Both the position numbers and the translations under genes were made by a program. Positions 8,908 through 17,416 of a stretch of 64,000 bases of DNA are shown piece after piece. The DNA comes from Acidobacteriaceae bacterium (lineage in GTDB: Bacteria > Acidobacteriota > Terriglobia > Bryobacterales > Bryobacteraceae). Numbering within the stretch: position 1 is the first letter of the stretch; each line of letters starts with the position of its first letter. The DNA is taken from the NCBI GenBank assembly GCA_019240475.1, contig JAFAYI010000029.1, forward strand, positions 310,001-374,000, given 5' to 3'. The notes under the pieces were generated by a model. It did no database searches and had not been told where the DNA came from. It was given only the letters and a program-made list of their open reading frames with translations.

Positions 8908-9903
8908 ATGGCGTCTGCGTCTCCGGCTGCCGAGGAATTGCCGTTCTATGTTCGGTGGAGCCCGGAACTCTCTCGCTTCGCAATCGAGTTGAAACTGGAC
9001 CTGATTCCGAAAATAACCGCCGAACTAAACCAGGCCGAGAGATCGAATGTGGAGGTTGGAGGCGTGCTGCTCGGCAGCGTGTTGAGCGGGAAAATTCCGA
9101 TTCTGCGGATCGAGGCCATTCAGATGCTCCCTCGCAGCACGGATGGCGACGCGATCTACATTCTCGGCCCCGAAGACCAGGCGAAGTTTGGGGAGGTCCG
9201 GAGGGCGGCGCGGGCGCAGCACCACACGGCGATCGGATTCTTTCGCAGCCATTGCCGGCCCGGACCCTTGAAGCCCTCGATGGCAGACCGCAGTTTGCTT
9301 GCCGCTGAGTTCAAATCGTCTCCGCACACACTGCTCCTGATAGAAGCGAGCGCGCCGCGCACGGCTGCTTTCTTCGTCGCAGCGAATGGCGAACTGCCGC
9401 CACAAGCTTCTGTAAGGGAGTTTCGCTTCAACGAAGGCGAATTTCGAGCCCTTCCCGAGGTAGAAGCCGATCCCGAGGAGGCGGGCGCACCCCCGGCGAC
9501 TCTGCCGGCATTATCGAGGAATCGGTACATCTGGGCCGCGGCAGCGGGAATGTTGATCGTGGCGATCGCGCTGTGGGTGGCGGCTGGACGAGGCGCGATG
9601 CCGGAGTGGCTTGCAACGGGTTCCCCGAGACTCGGTCTGACCGTCTCTCCGAGCGATCACCTTCTGAGAATTTCATGGAGTCACGATCTTTCGAAGATCA
9701 AGCCAGCTTCGACCGCGATCCTCACCATTGCCGATGGTTCGAGCAGGCGTGAGATCAAGCTCGGGCCTGACGAATTGAGATTGGGCAGTTTGGAGTATGA
9801 CGGCGCGGGACGGCAAGTGGAGGTCGACATGACGCTGAACCCCGATGGCGCCACGGGCCGGGCCACGCCGCTGAACGAATCGGTGAAGTGGATCCCGAAG
9901 TGA
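8908..9903 (+). CDS. Membrane-anchored JAB/MPN (JAMM-like) domain protein with altered metal site
   Basis: The 331-aa protein has an N-terminal domain that reads like a JAB metalloprotease domain. It shows EVGGVLLGS (Glu49), then IGFFRSHCRPG and PSMAD (Ser124, Asp127), in the order Glu / HxH / S-x2-D of JAMM. The first His of HxH is replaced by Arg113 while His115 remains, so classical zinc-dependent isopeptidase activity is doubtful. A single membrane segment at about residues 210-225 (MLIVAIALWVA) separates it from an outer C-terminal domain rich in beta strands. It starts 41 bp from rsmI in divergent orientation and converges with the AAA gene, ending 2 bp from it. Function unknown; the JAB assignment is by motif only. 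Confidence 0.72.
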   Translation: MASASPAAEELPFYVRWSPELSRFAIELKLDLIPKITAELNQAERSNVEVGGVLLGSVLSGKIPILRIEAIQMLPRSTDGDAIYILGPEDQAKFGEVRRAARAQHHTAIGFFRSHCRPGPLKPSMADRSLLAAEFKSSPHTLLLIEASAPRTAAFFVAANGELPPQASVREFRFNEGEFRALPEVEADPEEAGAPPATLPALSRNRYIWAAAAGMLIVAIALWVAAGRGAMPEWLATGSPRLGLTVSPSDHLLRISWSHDLSKIKPASTAILTIADGSSRREIKLGPDELRLGSLEYDGAGRQVEVDMTLNPDGATGRATPLNESVKWIPK

Positions 9904-9905
9904 GC

Positions 9906-10937
9906 TTACTGCCGAAGCAGTATGTTGAATTCACCGTTTTTGGCGTCGAGAATTACCGTGCTGCCCGGAGGAATTTGTCCTTGCGCCACGAGAGCGGCGA
10001 CGGGCTGAATGAAACTGCGCTGAACGGTGCGCTTCAGTTCGCGAGCCCCAAACTCTACGCTAATTCCGTTTTCCAGTAGAAGGTTACGACCCGCCTGGCT
10101 GCATTGCAGGCGGAAACCGCGCAGGCCGAGGCGGTGGTGAATGAGCCGCGAAAAGGCGGCGAAAATCTGGTCGAGAATGACTTCGCAGGCTTCCCGATCG
10201 AGCGGCTTGTAGGTGATGACCGAATCGATCCGGTTTACAAATTCCGGCGTAAATTTGTGGCGCACAGCCGACATGCCGACGCTTTGCAGCTTGGCGCTGT
10301 CTTCGACTGCAGGAGGCGGCAGCATGGCTTCGTAACCAAAGTCCGGTTTGTTAAGCCGCTGAATCGCCTTCGAGCCGAGATTGCTCGTCAGGAAAATTAA
10401 CGTGCGCTCGAAGTTGACGGTGGTGTTGTCCCCGAGACGCAGCGTGGCTTTATCCAAGATTCCGAGCAGAAGACGTGTCATGGAGGGCGCAGCTTTCTCG
10501 ATTTCGTAGAACAGGATAAGAGAGATGTCGCTGTTTTCGCTCGCGACGCTATTCACTTTGGCCTGGGTCAACATCGGCTGAGTCTCACGATGGCCCAAAT
10601 AGCCGGGAGGAGCGCCGATCAGCTTGGCGACCTCATGTTCCATTTGAAACTCGCCACAATCGACTTTCAGGAGGTTCTTGCCGGTACCGTGGAGCACCTC
10701 GGCAAGGGCCTCCACAGTACGAGTTTTTCCAGTGCCGGTGGGGCCGAGCAGCAAGACCACTCCAACGGGACGGCCTTCGGGCGCAAGACCGGCCTGGTGC
10801 ATCTGGATGTAGGGAATTATGGTGTCTATAGCTTCAGGCTGACCGACGAGCAGATCTTTCAGCCGGGCGGCCAATCCATCTGGGTCTTCTGGCAGAACTG
10901 GGCGCCTGGAGCGCCCGGATAAGGTGTAAGTTCGCAT
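9906..10937 (-). CDS. ClpB/ClpA-type AAA+ ATPase, single module, Walker B Asp replaced by Tyr
   Basis: A 343-aa protein corresponds to the second AAA module of Clp ATPases with its small C-terminal domain. Walker A is GPTGTGKT (65-72), sensor 1 is LTSNLGS (Asn186), the Arg finger region is EFVNRID (Arg236), and sensor 2 is GARELKR (Arg299). The pore loop GAPPGYLGH is present. Walker B reads ILFYEIEKA where ILFDEIEKA is expected: the Mg-coordinating Asp is Tyr144 (a single G-to-T change in the codon), while the catalytic Glu145 stays. No N-terminal or first AAA module is present. Start: in-frame ATGs lie at 11006, 10976 and 10937; I take 10937, just before the conserved part and after AGAGG. 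Its substrate and partner are unknown. Confidence 0.85.
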   Translation of the reverse strand: MRTYTLSGRSRRPVLPEDPDGLAARLKDLLVGQPEAIDTIIPYIQMHQAGLAPEGRPVGVVLLLGPTGTGKTRTVEALAEVLHGTGKNLLKVDCGEFQMEHEVAKLIGAPPGYLGHRETQPMLTQAKVNSVASENSDISLILFYEIEKAAPSMTRLLLGILDKATLRLGDNTTVNFERTLIFLTSNLGSKAIQRLNKPDFGYEAMLPPPAVEDSAKLQSVGMSAVRHKFTPEFVNRIDSVITYKPLDREACEVILDQIFAAFSRLIHHRLGLRGFRLQCSQAGRNLLLENGISVEFGARELKRTVQRSFIQPVAALVAQGQIPPGSTVILDAKNGEFNILLRQ

Positions 10938-11163
10938 CCGCCTCTTCGTTGGAGCATCGTGGCAGCGGGAGGTCATCTCGTCACCGAGAAGGGGCATTCC
11001 ACACAACCAAACTCCAATGCCTTTCGGTCAAAAATCTAACGTGACGGAAGGGCAGACGAACGCCGCGGGGAGTTCGGATGGCTCGCGCGAAGGCAGCGGA
11101 GCTCTGGCTCTGAACGTTTGTTTTCTAACCGATAGAAGGCGGGCCAGCGTCGGCGAGATTTTT

Positions 11164-12969
11164 TCACACAGGCTGTGACCGCCGCAAACGAACCCGCAGG
11201 ACGCGCTCACGCGCCCGCTCCTCGTCCAAGCTGCGGCTGCGGGCGTAGAGTAGATCGGGCAGCGACACCAGACCGACCAGGTGTTCTTCTTTGTCGATTA
11301 CGGGAAGTTCCGTGAATCCGCTTTCGGCCATGCGATAGACGACAGCTCGCAGCGGCTCTGTGGGCTCCGCAGTGACGGCATTGCGAACGGCGATGTCGCT
11401 CACCAGGCCGCGCGGGATCGACATCTTCGCCAGATCCTTGCGACTGAGAACACCCACCAGATGATTCTCACGGTCCGTTACCGGAAAGAGATGCTGATCG
11501 TGAAGCGTGTTGTGTTCGGAAGTCAGCTCGGCCGCATCTTCGACCGGCGCATCCGACGCAAGGGTGATGACCTCTTTCTGCATCACCTCGCGGACGAACA
11601 GAATTTCGAGAGGATCGAGGGCGTACTCACGGCTGAGGTGATAGCCCCGACGCGAAATTTTTTCTGTGAGAATAGAGCGCTTCAATGTCAGAACGGTGAA
11701 AGTGTGCGCGAGGAAACATGCGACCAGAAGCGGAAGCAGCATGTTGAAATCGTGTGTCAGCTCAATCGCGAACACGATGCCGGTAAAGGGCGAGCGCATG
11801 GTTCCGCCGAGAATAGCGCCCATGCTGACCAAGGGCCAGAACCCTTGACCAAAGTGCGGCAGGAACATTCCCGCAATGCCGCCGAGCGCGGCGCCCATCA
11901 TGAGCAGCGGCGCCAGTACGCCACCGGATGTACCTGAGCCAAGGGAAATGATCCAGATGAGCGATTTCACAAGCAGCACGCCGAGAAGGAATTCGAAAGC
12001 GACATTGCCGCGCAACAGACGGCCGATGGTGTCGTATCCGACGCCCAGGGCTTGAGGAAAAATGAGACCGCCGATACCGACGAATACGCCGCCGATGGCC
12101 GGCCACCACATCCAGTGGATCGGCAGCTTGTGAAAGAGATCTTCGGCAGCGTAGACGCCTATCGTCAAGAGAGCCGACAAAGCTCCGGCGGCGATTCCAA
12201 CCAGGACGCATCCCGCGATTCCGATCGGTCCGATGAAAACCGGATGCGGAGCCACAGGAAACAGAGGACCGAGGCCCAGGATGTAGCGTCGGGCGACACC
12301 CGCCGTTGCGCTGGCCAACGCCACAGGGATTGCGCTGCGCGGTTTCCATTCGAACAACAGCAACTCTACGGCCAGCAGAACCGCGGAGAGCGGCGCCGCA
12401 AAGGTAGCGGACATGCCGGCCGCCGCGCCCGCAACCAGTAATGTCTTGCGTTCCGCGCTGGTGAGGTGGAAGAACTGCGCGAACATGGAACCGAACGCGC
12501 CGCCGGTCATAATGATGGGGCCTTCCGCGCCAAAGGGGCCACCTGAGCCGATGGAGATAGCGGCCGAAACCGGCTTTAGGAGCGCGAGACGAGGATGCAC
12601 GCGACTGCCGTTCATGAGGATGGATTCGATCGCCTCGGGGATTCCGTGGCCGCGAATCCTCTCAGACCCATAACGCGCCATGAAGCCTACGATGAGAGAG
12701 CCCACAACCGGCACCAGAATGGCGGCCCATCCAAGATGATTTCCTGCCGGTGACGAAAGCGCGGTATCGATCCGCTGATAGTAGAACAGGTTAGTGAATA
12801 GGCCGATGAGCTTCAACAGGAACCAGGCAACGTATGAGGCCACCAGTCCGATTGCGATGGCGAGCAACGAGATAGGGATGACTTGCGCCGTCGTGGTGAA
12901 ATCACCGAGCGCATTCAAGGATTGCGAGTGACGCTTAGGCTTCACTGCGTGGGAAGACCGGTGTCTCAT
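11164..12969 (-). CDS. ClC-family chloride channel/antiporter with C-terminal CBS pair
   Basis: This 601-aa membrane protein has the ClC signatures in order: GHGIPEAIES, then GGPFGAEGP carrying the gating Glu, GTSGGVLAPLL, and the C-terminal FTGIVFAIELTHDFN. About 18 helices' worth of hydrophobic sequence cover residues 25-440. Two CBS domains follow (about 455-590; LFPVTDRENHLVGVLSR and FTELPVIDKEEHLVGLVSL), which usually bind adenine nucleotides and control transport. The start ATG overlaps the stop of the MarR regulator gene (ATGA), so the transporter is probably co-expressed with and controlled by that regulator. Ion selectivity and channel versus exchanger mode cannot be settled here. 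Confidence 0.93.
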   Translation of the reverse strand: MRHRSSHAVKPKRHSQSLNALGDFTTTAQVIPISLLAIAIGLVASYVAWFLLKLIGLFTNLFYYQRIDTALSSPAGNHLGWAAILVPVVGSLIVGFMARYGSERIRGHGIPEAIESILMNGSRVHPRLALLKPVSAAISIGSGGPFGAEGPIIMTGGAFGSMFAQFFHLTSAERKTLLVAGAAAGMSATFAAPLSAVLLAVELLLFEWKPRSAIPVALASATAGVARRYILGLGPLFPVAPHPVFIGPIGIAGCVLVGIAAGALSALLTIGVYAAEDLFHKLPIHWMWWPAIGGVFVGIGGLIFPQALGVGYDTIGRLLRGNVAFEFLLGVLLVKSLIWIISLGSGTSGGVLAPLLMMGAALGGIAGMFLPHFGQGFWPLVSMGAILGGTMRSPFTGIVFAIELTHDFNMLLPLLVACFLAHTFTVLTLKRSILTEKISRRGYHLSREYALDPLEILFVREVMQKEVITLASDAPVEDAAELTSEHNTLHDQHLFPVTDRENHLVGVLSRKDLAKMSIPRGLVSDIAVRNAVTAEPTEPLRAVVYRMAESGFTELPVIDKEEHLVGLVSLPDLLYARSRSLDEERARERVLRVRLRRSQPV

Positions 12970-13394
12970 TCTGAACTCCGTGGCTTATCTCGAGCCGGTT
13001 GTACGACCGCAAGGAGCGACTCAGAGAGCGCGGGGCCGGATCTTTGCAACTCTTCCAAATGCTCGAAGGAAAGCTCCTGTAACAAATGTTCGCCGTGGGG
13101 AGTGAGTTCCACGAGCATTTCGCGGCGGTCTTCAGATCCGGGTTTGCGCACCGCCGCGGAGCGTTCCACCAGGCGGTTGACCAGCTCCACAGTACTGTGA
13201 TGACGCAGGCATAATTGCTGCGAAAGCGCGGTCACAGTGGGCCGTATGCCCCGAGGCAGTCCTTTGATGGCGAGCATGAGCTGATGCTGTTGAGGTTCGA
13301 TTCCTTTTTGGCGCGCGGCTTCTTCGCTGAAGTGCAGGAACTGGCGGATCAGGCGCCGGAATTCGGCGAGGCGACGAAGCTCGGCAAGAGACAT
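12966..13394 (-). CDS. MarR-family transcriptional regulator
   Basis: The product (142 aa from ATG 13394; an in-frame GTG at 13424 would add 10 residues) has a winged-helix core: the recognition helix region VTALSQQLCLRHHSTVELVNRLVE and the wing EDRREMLVELTPHGEHLL. One Cys sits in the recognition-helix region, so a simple two-Cys OhrR-type sensor is not evident. It is cotranscribed with the ClC gene (4-base overlap) and divergent from an OsmC-family gene. A perfect 8-3-8 palindrome lies 34 bp upstream of the chosen start. I infer that it represses its own operon and the OsmC gene in response to oxidants or organic acids. Confidence 0.88.
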   Translation of the reverse strand: MSLAELRRLAEFRRLIRQFLHFSEEAARQKGIEPQQHQLMLAIKGLPRGIRPTVTALSQQLCLRHHSTVELVNRLVERSAAVRKPGSEDRREMLVELTPHGEHLLQELSFEHLEELQRSGPALSESLLAVVQPARDKPRSSE

Positions 13395-13419
13395 ATGGCG
13401 GCCGTGCTTCCCATCCCCG

Positions 13420-13448
13420 TACACATTTATATCGTATCACGATATATT
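13420..13448 (+). promoter_or_regulatory. Probable MarR operator and overlapping osmC-side promoter
   Basis: TATATCGT-ATC-ACGATATA at 13428-13446 is a perfect inverted repeat in an AT-rich gap between divergent genes. It sits inside a possible plus-strand promoter: TACACA at 13420-13425, 17-bp spacer, TATATT at 13443-13448. On the minus strand a TATAAA (13426-13431) overlaps the other flank. A bound dimer would block both directions, the usual MarR arrangement. Confidence 0.65.
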
Positions 13449-13546
13449 ATTTTTACTCTTCAGAAAGTCGCGCCCGGGTTGCCGGGCGCATGGACAGCGC
13501 ATCTTCGGCGAGGACATCGCCTGTTTCAATATTGAAGGAGCAGCAT

Positions 13547-13966
13547 ATGGAAGTCACAGTGGAGCATCTGGGAACAGTACAGTTCGAGATCCGGGCGCGG
13601 CAGCATACCATTGCTTGCGATCAGCCGGAGGCGAGCGGCGGCTTCGACGAAGGCATGACGCCAGCGGAACTGATGCTGGCTGCCCTGGGATCGTGCGCCG
13701 GATACTATGCAGCGCAGTACTTACGAAACAATGACCTTGCCAGCGCGGGAACTCGGGTTCGCGTGACGGCGGTCAAAGCGGCGGGCCCCGCGCGCCTCGC
13801 GAATTTCAAGATCGAAGTGATCCTGCCTATCGCGGCAGGCGCCGCGCATCGCAAAGCCGTCGAAGAGTCTGTACATCATTGCCTGATTCACAACACGCTC
13901 CTGCATCCTCCTCAAATCACGATCGAGATCGAAGAAGGAGCGCCGGGGAACATGCCGACCACGTAG
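13547..13966 (+). CDS. OsmC/Ohr-family thiol peroxidase-like protein
   Basis: The 139-aa protein has the OsmC fold pattern: GGFDEGMTPAELMLAALGSCAGYYAAQYL with the first conserved Cys, and VHHCLIHNTLLHPPQI with the second. The two Cys are the peroxidatic and resolving residues in characterised OsmC/Ohr enzymes that reduce organic hydroperoxides. The CLIHNTL form places it nearer to the YhfA-like branch than to classical Ohr. The start ATG at 13547 is preceded by GAAGGAG at good spacing. It is divergent from the MarR gene and shares the palindrome with it, suggesting induction by peroxide or thiol-reactive compounds. Confidence 0.88.
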   Translation: MEVTVEHLGTVQFEIRARQHTIACDQPEASGGFDEGMTPAELMLAALGSCAGYYAAQYLRNNDLASAGTRVRVTAVKAAGPARLANFKIEVILPIAAGAAHRKAVEESVHHCLIHNTLLHPPQITIEIEEGAPGNMPTT

Positions 13967-14022
13967 ACATACACTCCAGCCGGCGGCGAATAGTGTTCCT
14001 GAGATTGGCTGGTTCGAAGGTG

Positions 14023-14175
14023 TTAAACGCGCTTCTTGGCTTGTTTCTTTTTCGGCGCCGACGCATGTGCGGCCCCTTGTCTCGGCATATCTGCCGTAGG
14101 CTTCACGCTACCGATCAACTGGACGGCCTCACGTTCGGATAGCGGGATGTGGATATTCTTGGCGGGACGTGGCAC
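14023..14175 (-). CDS. Small basic protein of unknown function (50 aa)
   Basis: A GTG at 14175 with a strong ribosome site (AAGGA, 6-7 bases upstream) opens a 50-codon frame ending in TAA at 14023. The product starts MPRPAKNIHIPLSEREAVQL, then IGSVKPTADMPRQG, and ends with a lysine-rich tail, PKKKQAKKRV. The amphipathic first half and basic tail suggest nucleic-acid or ribosome contact, but that is only a guess. It lies in what would otherwise be a 299-bp gap between the OsmC gene and the MOSC gene. No family is recognised. Confidence 0.55.
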   Translation of the reverse strand: MPRPAKNIHIPLSEREAVQLIGSVKPTADMPRQGAAHASAPKKKQAKKRV

Positions 14176-14265
14176 AATTCGTCCTTATTTTCGCTCAACA
14201 CGGCGACCAACTCAATGATTTAGAACAGCACGGGCTCGACGGAGAGCGGGCGAAGATGCTCGGGC

Positions 14266-15018
14266 TCATGCGGGTGAAACTTCGCCGCGGATGCCATCGA
14301 AGATGACGCGCTGGCCAATTGTCACTCGACCGGTGCGAACGACCGCTCCATAGATTCCGGCATTGTTTTGGTTCACTCGGACGATGGCTTTCAACACCTC
14401 TGGAGCAGATTTTGCAGAATCGGGGTCGAAGTTCACTGTCGAGCAACGAACGTCGTTAATCGTGACACTGATCGCGGTAGCGCCGCTCGCATCGCCGAAG
14501 GATAATATCCCGCCCAGCCACTCGCTCTCTTGAAAGGGTTCCGACCTTAAAGGGCGGACGACGATATTCGGACGGAATCGCCGCGCATCGAGACTGAATC
14601 CGGCGAGCCGCCCGATCTCCCTCACTGTTTCGGAGGAGATGACGGAGACATTCGCATCGTCGAAAATGCCATCCTTCAGATGCATCATCTCGACACGGGC
14701 TCCGCTTCGCCGTTCCACTTCCGAGACCAGTTCTTCGCTGAAGACCGGCAGTTCGTCACGATCCGGCGTGAGGATGTGCGTCGGGAGGTCTCCATCCGAA
14801 CCCAATCCGTGGCGGCAGGGAGCATATAACAGCAGGCCGGGAAACCGGCTCGCGTTCAGCCATGGAAATCCTCCGCGATCGTTTAGTCGCCGTAGGGCCA
14901 GACGCCTGTCGCCTTCGAAGCCGTGCCAGCCGAGGGTGGCGGCATTCAGCGCTTCGCCTCGCATGGACTTCACCGGATAACGGAAGATCGCTTCCACATA
15001 TCCGATTTCTAAAGCCAT
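14266..15018 (-). CDS. MOSC-domain protein (molybdenum cofactor sulfurase C-terminal-like)
   Basis: The 250-aa protein begins with the MOSC N-terminal beta-barrel pattern IFRYPVKSMRGEALNAATLG, followed by FEGDRRLALRR. The MOSC domain proper includes FRPNIVVRPLRSEPFQESEW and NDVRCSTVNFDPDSA, in which the Cys is at the position conserved in mARC-type and sulfurase MOSC domains and would bind molybdenum cofactor or carry sulfur. Length and domain order match stand-alone bacterial MOSC proteins (YcbX-like without ferredoxin). It stands alone between genes on other themes; the substrate is unknown. Confidence 0.85.
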   Translation of the reverse strand: MALEIGYVEAIFRYPVKSMRGEALNAATLGWHGFEGDRRLALRRLNDRGGFPWLNASRFPGLLLYAPCRHGLGSDGDLPTHILTPDRDELPVFSEELVSEVERRSGARVEMMHLKDGIFDDANVSVISSETVREIGRLAGFSLDARRFRPNIVVRPLRSEPFQESEWLGGILSFGDASGATAISVTINDVRCSTVNFDPDSAKSAPEVLKAIVRVNQNNAGIYGAVVRTGRVTIGQRVIFDGIRGEVSPA

Positions 15019-15147
15019 GCAGGCTCTCGCTTCCTCTGCCCATAAGCAAGCCGCGCATACTGCGTCTCGTGCACGGAGTTTCCCTCTGCCCGATTATAGG
15101 TACAATCGGGCAGACGAGCCCTTGCAAAAGCTCATCGATTCTGGATC

Positions 15148-16509
15148 ATGACGAAACGCGGTTCTTACGTGTTGGGGTCATTGCTCCTGGCGGGAACAGT
15201 TCACGCCCAGGTGACCTTTAACAAAGATGTAGCACCCATTCTCTACGGAAACTGCGTCGCGTGCCACCACCCGAACGACATTGCTCCCATGTCGCTCATG
15301 ACTTATAAAGACGCGCGCCCTTGGGCGGCGGCAATCCGCGAGGCGGTAGTGACACGGCAGATGCCGCCGTGGCATGCAGATCCCCATATCGGCGACTACC
15401 TGAACGATCCACGCCTCACCCAAGAACAGATCGACACGATCGTTGAGTGGGTGAAGAGCGGCGCGCAAGAAGGCGATGGCCGCGATTTGCCCAGCCCGCC
15501 TGCATTCGAAAAGGGCTGGCATATCAAGCCCGACCTGGTGTTGAGCATTCCTGAAACCGAAGTAGCGGCCGGTAACCAGGACGATTACGAATACATTTAC
15601 GTGCCGACCAATTTTACGGAAGACAAATGGGTGCAGGCGGCCGAAGTGGAGCCGGGCGACAGGCGGGTAGTACATCACGCAACTGTAAGTGTTGTCAGCG
15701 GCGCGGACGCGGCCAAACTAATCGCCACTCATGGCGGCGCGGAGAACGTCGATGAATTTCATTACCGCACGGGCAAGGTCAACCACATGAAGCCGGACGC
15801 TCCTGTTTCAGACGACGGCTGTGCAAAACCAGAAAATCCCGCGATCAAATCTTATACTTCAGGTGACGTCAATCACGTGCCTTCTATCTATCTGCCTGGG
15901 CACCTGGCGGAAAACCGGCCGCCGGGATACGCCCTGAAGGTCGCAGCGGGATCCTATCTGCAATTTCAGATTCACTACAGCAACCGCTTGGGCTACGCAG
16001 TTAAGGATCGTACCAGAATCGGCCTGGTGTTTGCGAAAGAACCCGTGCGCTTTGAAGTGGCGCAATATGAGATCTGGAACAACTGGTTTCTGATCCCGCC
16101 CGGGGATGGGAACCATAAAGTGACATCCTGCTTTACTCTACCCAAAGACGTGACCGCGATCGCTTACACAGCTCACATGCACTTCCGAGGCAAGAGCATG
16201 ACTACCGAGGCCGTTTATCCAGACGGGCGGCGGGAAGTCATTTTCAGCGTCCCCAAGTACGATTTCCGCTGGCAGGAGACTTACTTTCTCAAGCATCAGT
16301 TCTTGATTCCAAAGGGCACGCGATTAGTAACTACGGCTTACTTCGATAATTCCCCGAACAATGGCTTGAACCCCGACCCGGGTAAGTCGATTCGCTGGGG
16401 TGAACCGAGCAACGAAGAGATGATGGGATTTTGGCTGGCGTACGCCGATGTCGAGCCGATCAACTCAAAAGAGACGGGCGCGGCGGCAGCTTCGAGCGGC
16501 GGCCGTTGA
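15148..16509 (+). CDS. Exported cytochrome c / type II copper monooxygenase-like fusion protein
   Basis: A signal peptide (residues 1-20, ending HAQ) leads to a mono-heme cytochrome c domain with CVACH (Cys36, Cys39, His40). A C-terminal half resembles the ascorbate-dependent copper monooxygenases (PHM/DBM fold). Possible copper ligands line up with the PHM set: His176-His177, His276 in FQIHY, His343-x-His345 in AHMHF, and Met425 in NEEMMGFW. A heme domain could feed electrons directly to the copper site, replacing ascorbate; that is an inference. The 453-aa protein is a paralogue of the one at 18105-19445. The next gene encodes a heavy-metal-binding protein, which supports a copper theme. 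Confidence 0.82.
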   Translation: MTKRGSYVLGSLLLAGTVHAQVTFNKDVAPILYGNCVACHHPNDIAPMSLMTYKDARPWAAAIREAVVTRQMPPWHADPHIGDYLNDPRLTQEQIDTIVEWVKSGAQEGDGRDLPSPPAFEKGWHIKPDLVLSIPETEVAAGNQDDYEYIYVPTNFTEDKWVQAAEVEPGDRRVVHHATVSVVSGADAAKLIATHGGAENVDEFHYRTGKVNHMKPDAPVSDDGCAKPENPAIKSYTSGDVNHVPSIYLPGHLAENRPPGYALKVAAGSYLQFQIHYSNRLGYAVKDRTRIGLVFAKEPVRFEVAQYEIWNNWFLIPPGDGNHKVTSCFTLPKDVTAIAYTAHMHFRGKSMTTEAVYPDGRREVIFSVPKYDFRWQETYFLKHQFLIPKGTRLVTTAYFDNSPNNGLNPDPGKSIRWGEPSNEEMMGFWLAYADVEPINSKETGAAAASSGGR

Positions 16510-16531
16510 GAGCCCGCCGCTTATTGAGAAC

Positions 16532-17416
16532 GTGGGATTTGCAAACCGGCGCGCTTACCTGCGTACATTGACGGGCGGGATATTATCCGGGCTCCAACTT
16601 CGCTGCCAAACGGGCAAGCTTGCCGAGACGGAACCAGACCCACAGAATTGGAGCTGCCCTATGCATCCCGACTACCGTTCGACCGCGCCGGGCGTGTGCC
16701 CCCGCTGCGGTATGAAGCTGGTGTTCGGCATTCCCAATCGAACCGAACTGCCGCTCGAATTGATACATGAGCCGGCGGTGCTCCAGCCGGGCAAGAATGC
16801 GACTTTGCGCCTGCGCATTCTGCAGCCATCCGGCTCGCTAGAGCGCCATTTCGCGATCGTCCATGAGAAGCTCATGCATGTATTTCTGGTCAGCCAAGAT
16901 TTGGAGTACTTCGCTCACCTGCACCCGACGTTGCAAGAGGATGGTTCGTTCGAGCTGCCCGTCTGCCCGCCGGTTGGCGGCATGTATCGGCTGCTTGCCG
17001 ATTTCTATCCCATCGGTTCCGTGCCTCAGCTCGCGGCGGCGACTTTTTTCGTCAGCGGAAAGGTAAATCGACAGCATCTCTCTGTCGCGCTCGCTCCGTT
17101 TAAAGCGGCAAATCTGAAAGCGTCGCTGCGGCTTGAACCTGAGCAGCCGATCGCCGGGCTTGAGACGCGTTTACTGTTTACCCTCGATCCCGCCGATGGG
17201 TTGGAGCGCTACTTAGGCGCTTGGGCTCACATGCTTATTGCAAGCGGCGATCTGATCGATCTCATCCACATACATCCTTTTTTGACCGATGAGCGACAGC
17301 ATATGCAGTTCAACGTGATATTTCCACGTCCGGGATGGCATCGCGTGTGGACGCAGTTCCAGCGGCTCGGAACGGTAAACACGACGCAATTCACGTTGTT
17401 AGTCGCGGCGCTCTAG
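16532..17416 (+). CDS. Exported protein with heavy-metal-binding (HMBD/YHS-like) domain
   Basis: After a basic/hydrophobic N-terminus (RRAYLRTLTGGILSGLQLRC, possibly a Tat- or lipoprotein-type signal with the Cys as lipid site), the protein has the heavy-metal-binding motif SCPMHPDYRSTAPGVCPRCGM. This resembles domains found on copper transport proteins. The remaining 220 residues carry several His pairs (HAHLHP-like AHLHP, HIHPF, MHVF) in two repeated beta-rich halves that could bind metal. The open frame reaches back to 16448, overlapping the previous gene; I prefer GTG 16532 (GAGAA just upstream), giving 294 aa. It probably belongs to the operon with the cytochrome-monooxygenase fusion and may handle copper for it. 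Confidence 0.75.
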   Translation: MGFANRRAYLRTLTGGILSGLQLRCQTGKLAETEPDPQNWSCPMHPDYRSTAPGVCPRCGMKLVFGIPNRTELPLELIHEPAVLQPGKNATLRLRILQPSGSLERHFAIVHEKLMHVFLVSQDLEYFAHLHPTLQEDGSFELPVCPPVGGMYRLLADFYPIGSVPQLAAATFFVSGKVNRQHLSVALAPFKAANLKASLRLEPEQPIAGLETRLLFTLDPADGLERYLGAWAHMLIASGDLIDLIHIHPFLTDERQHMQFNVIFPRPGWHRVWTQFQRLGTVNTTQFTLLVAAL

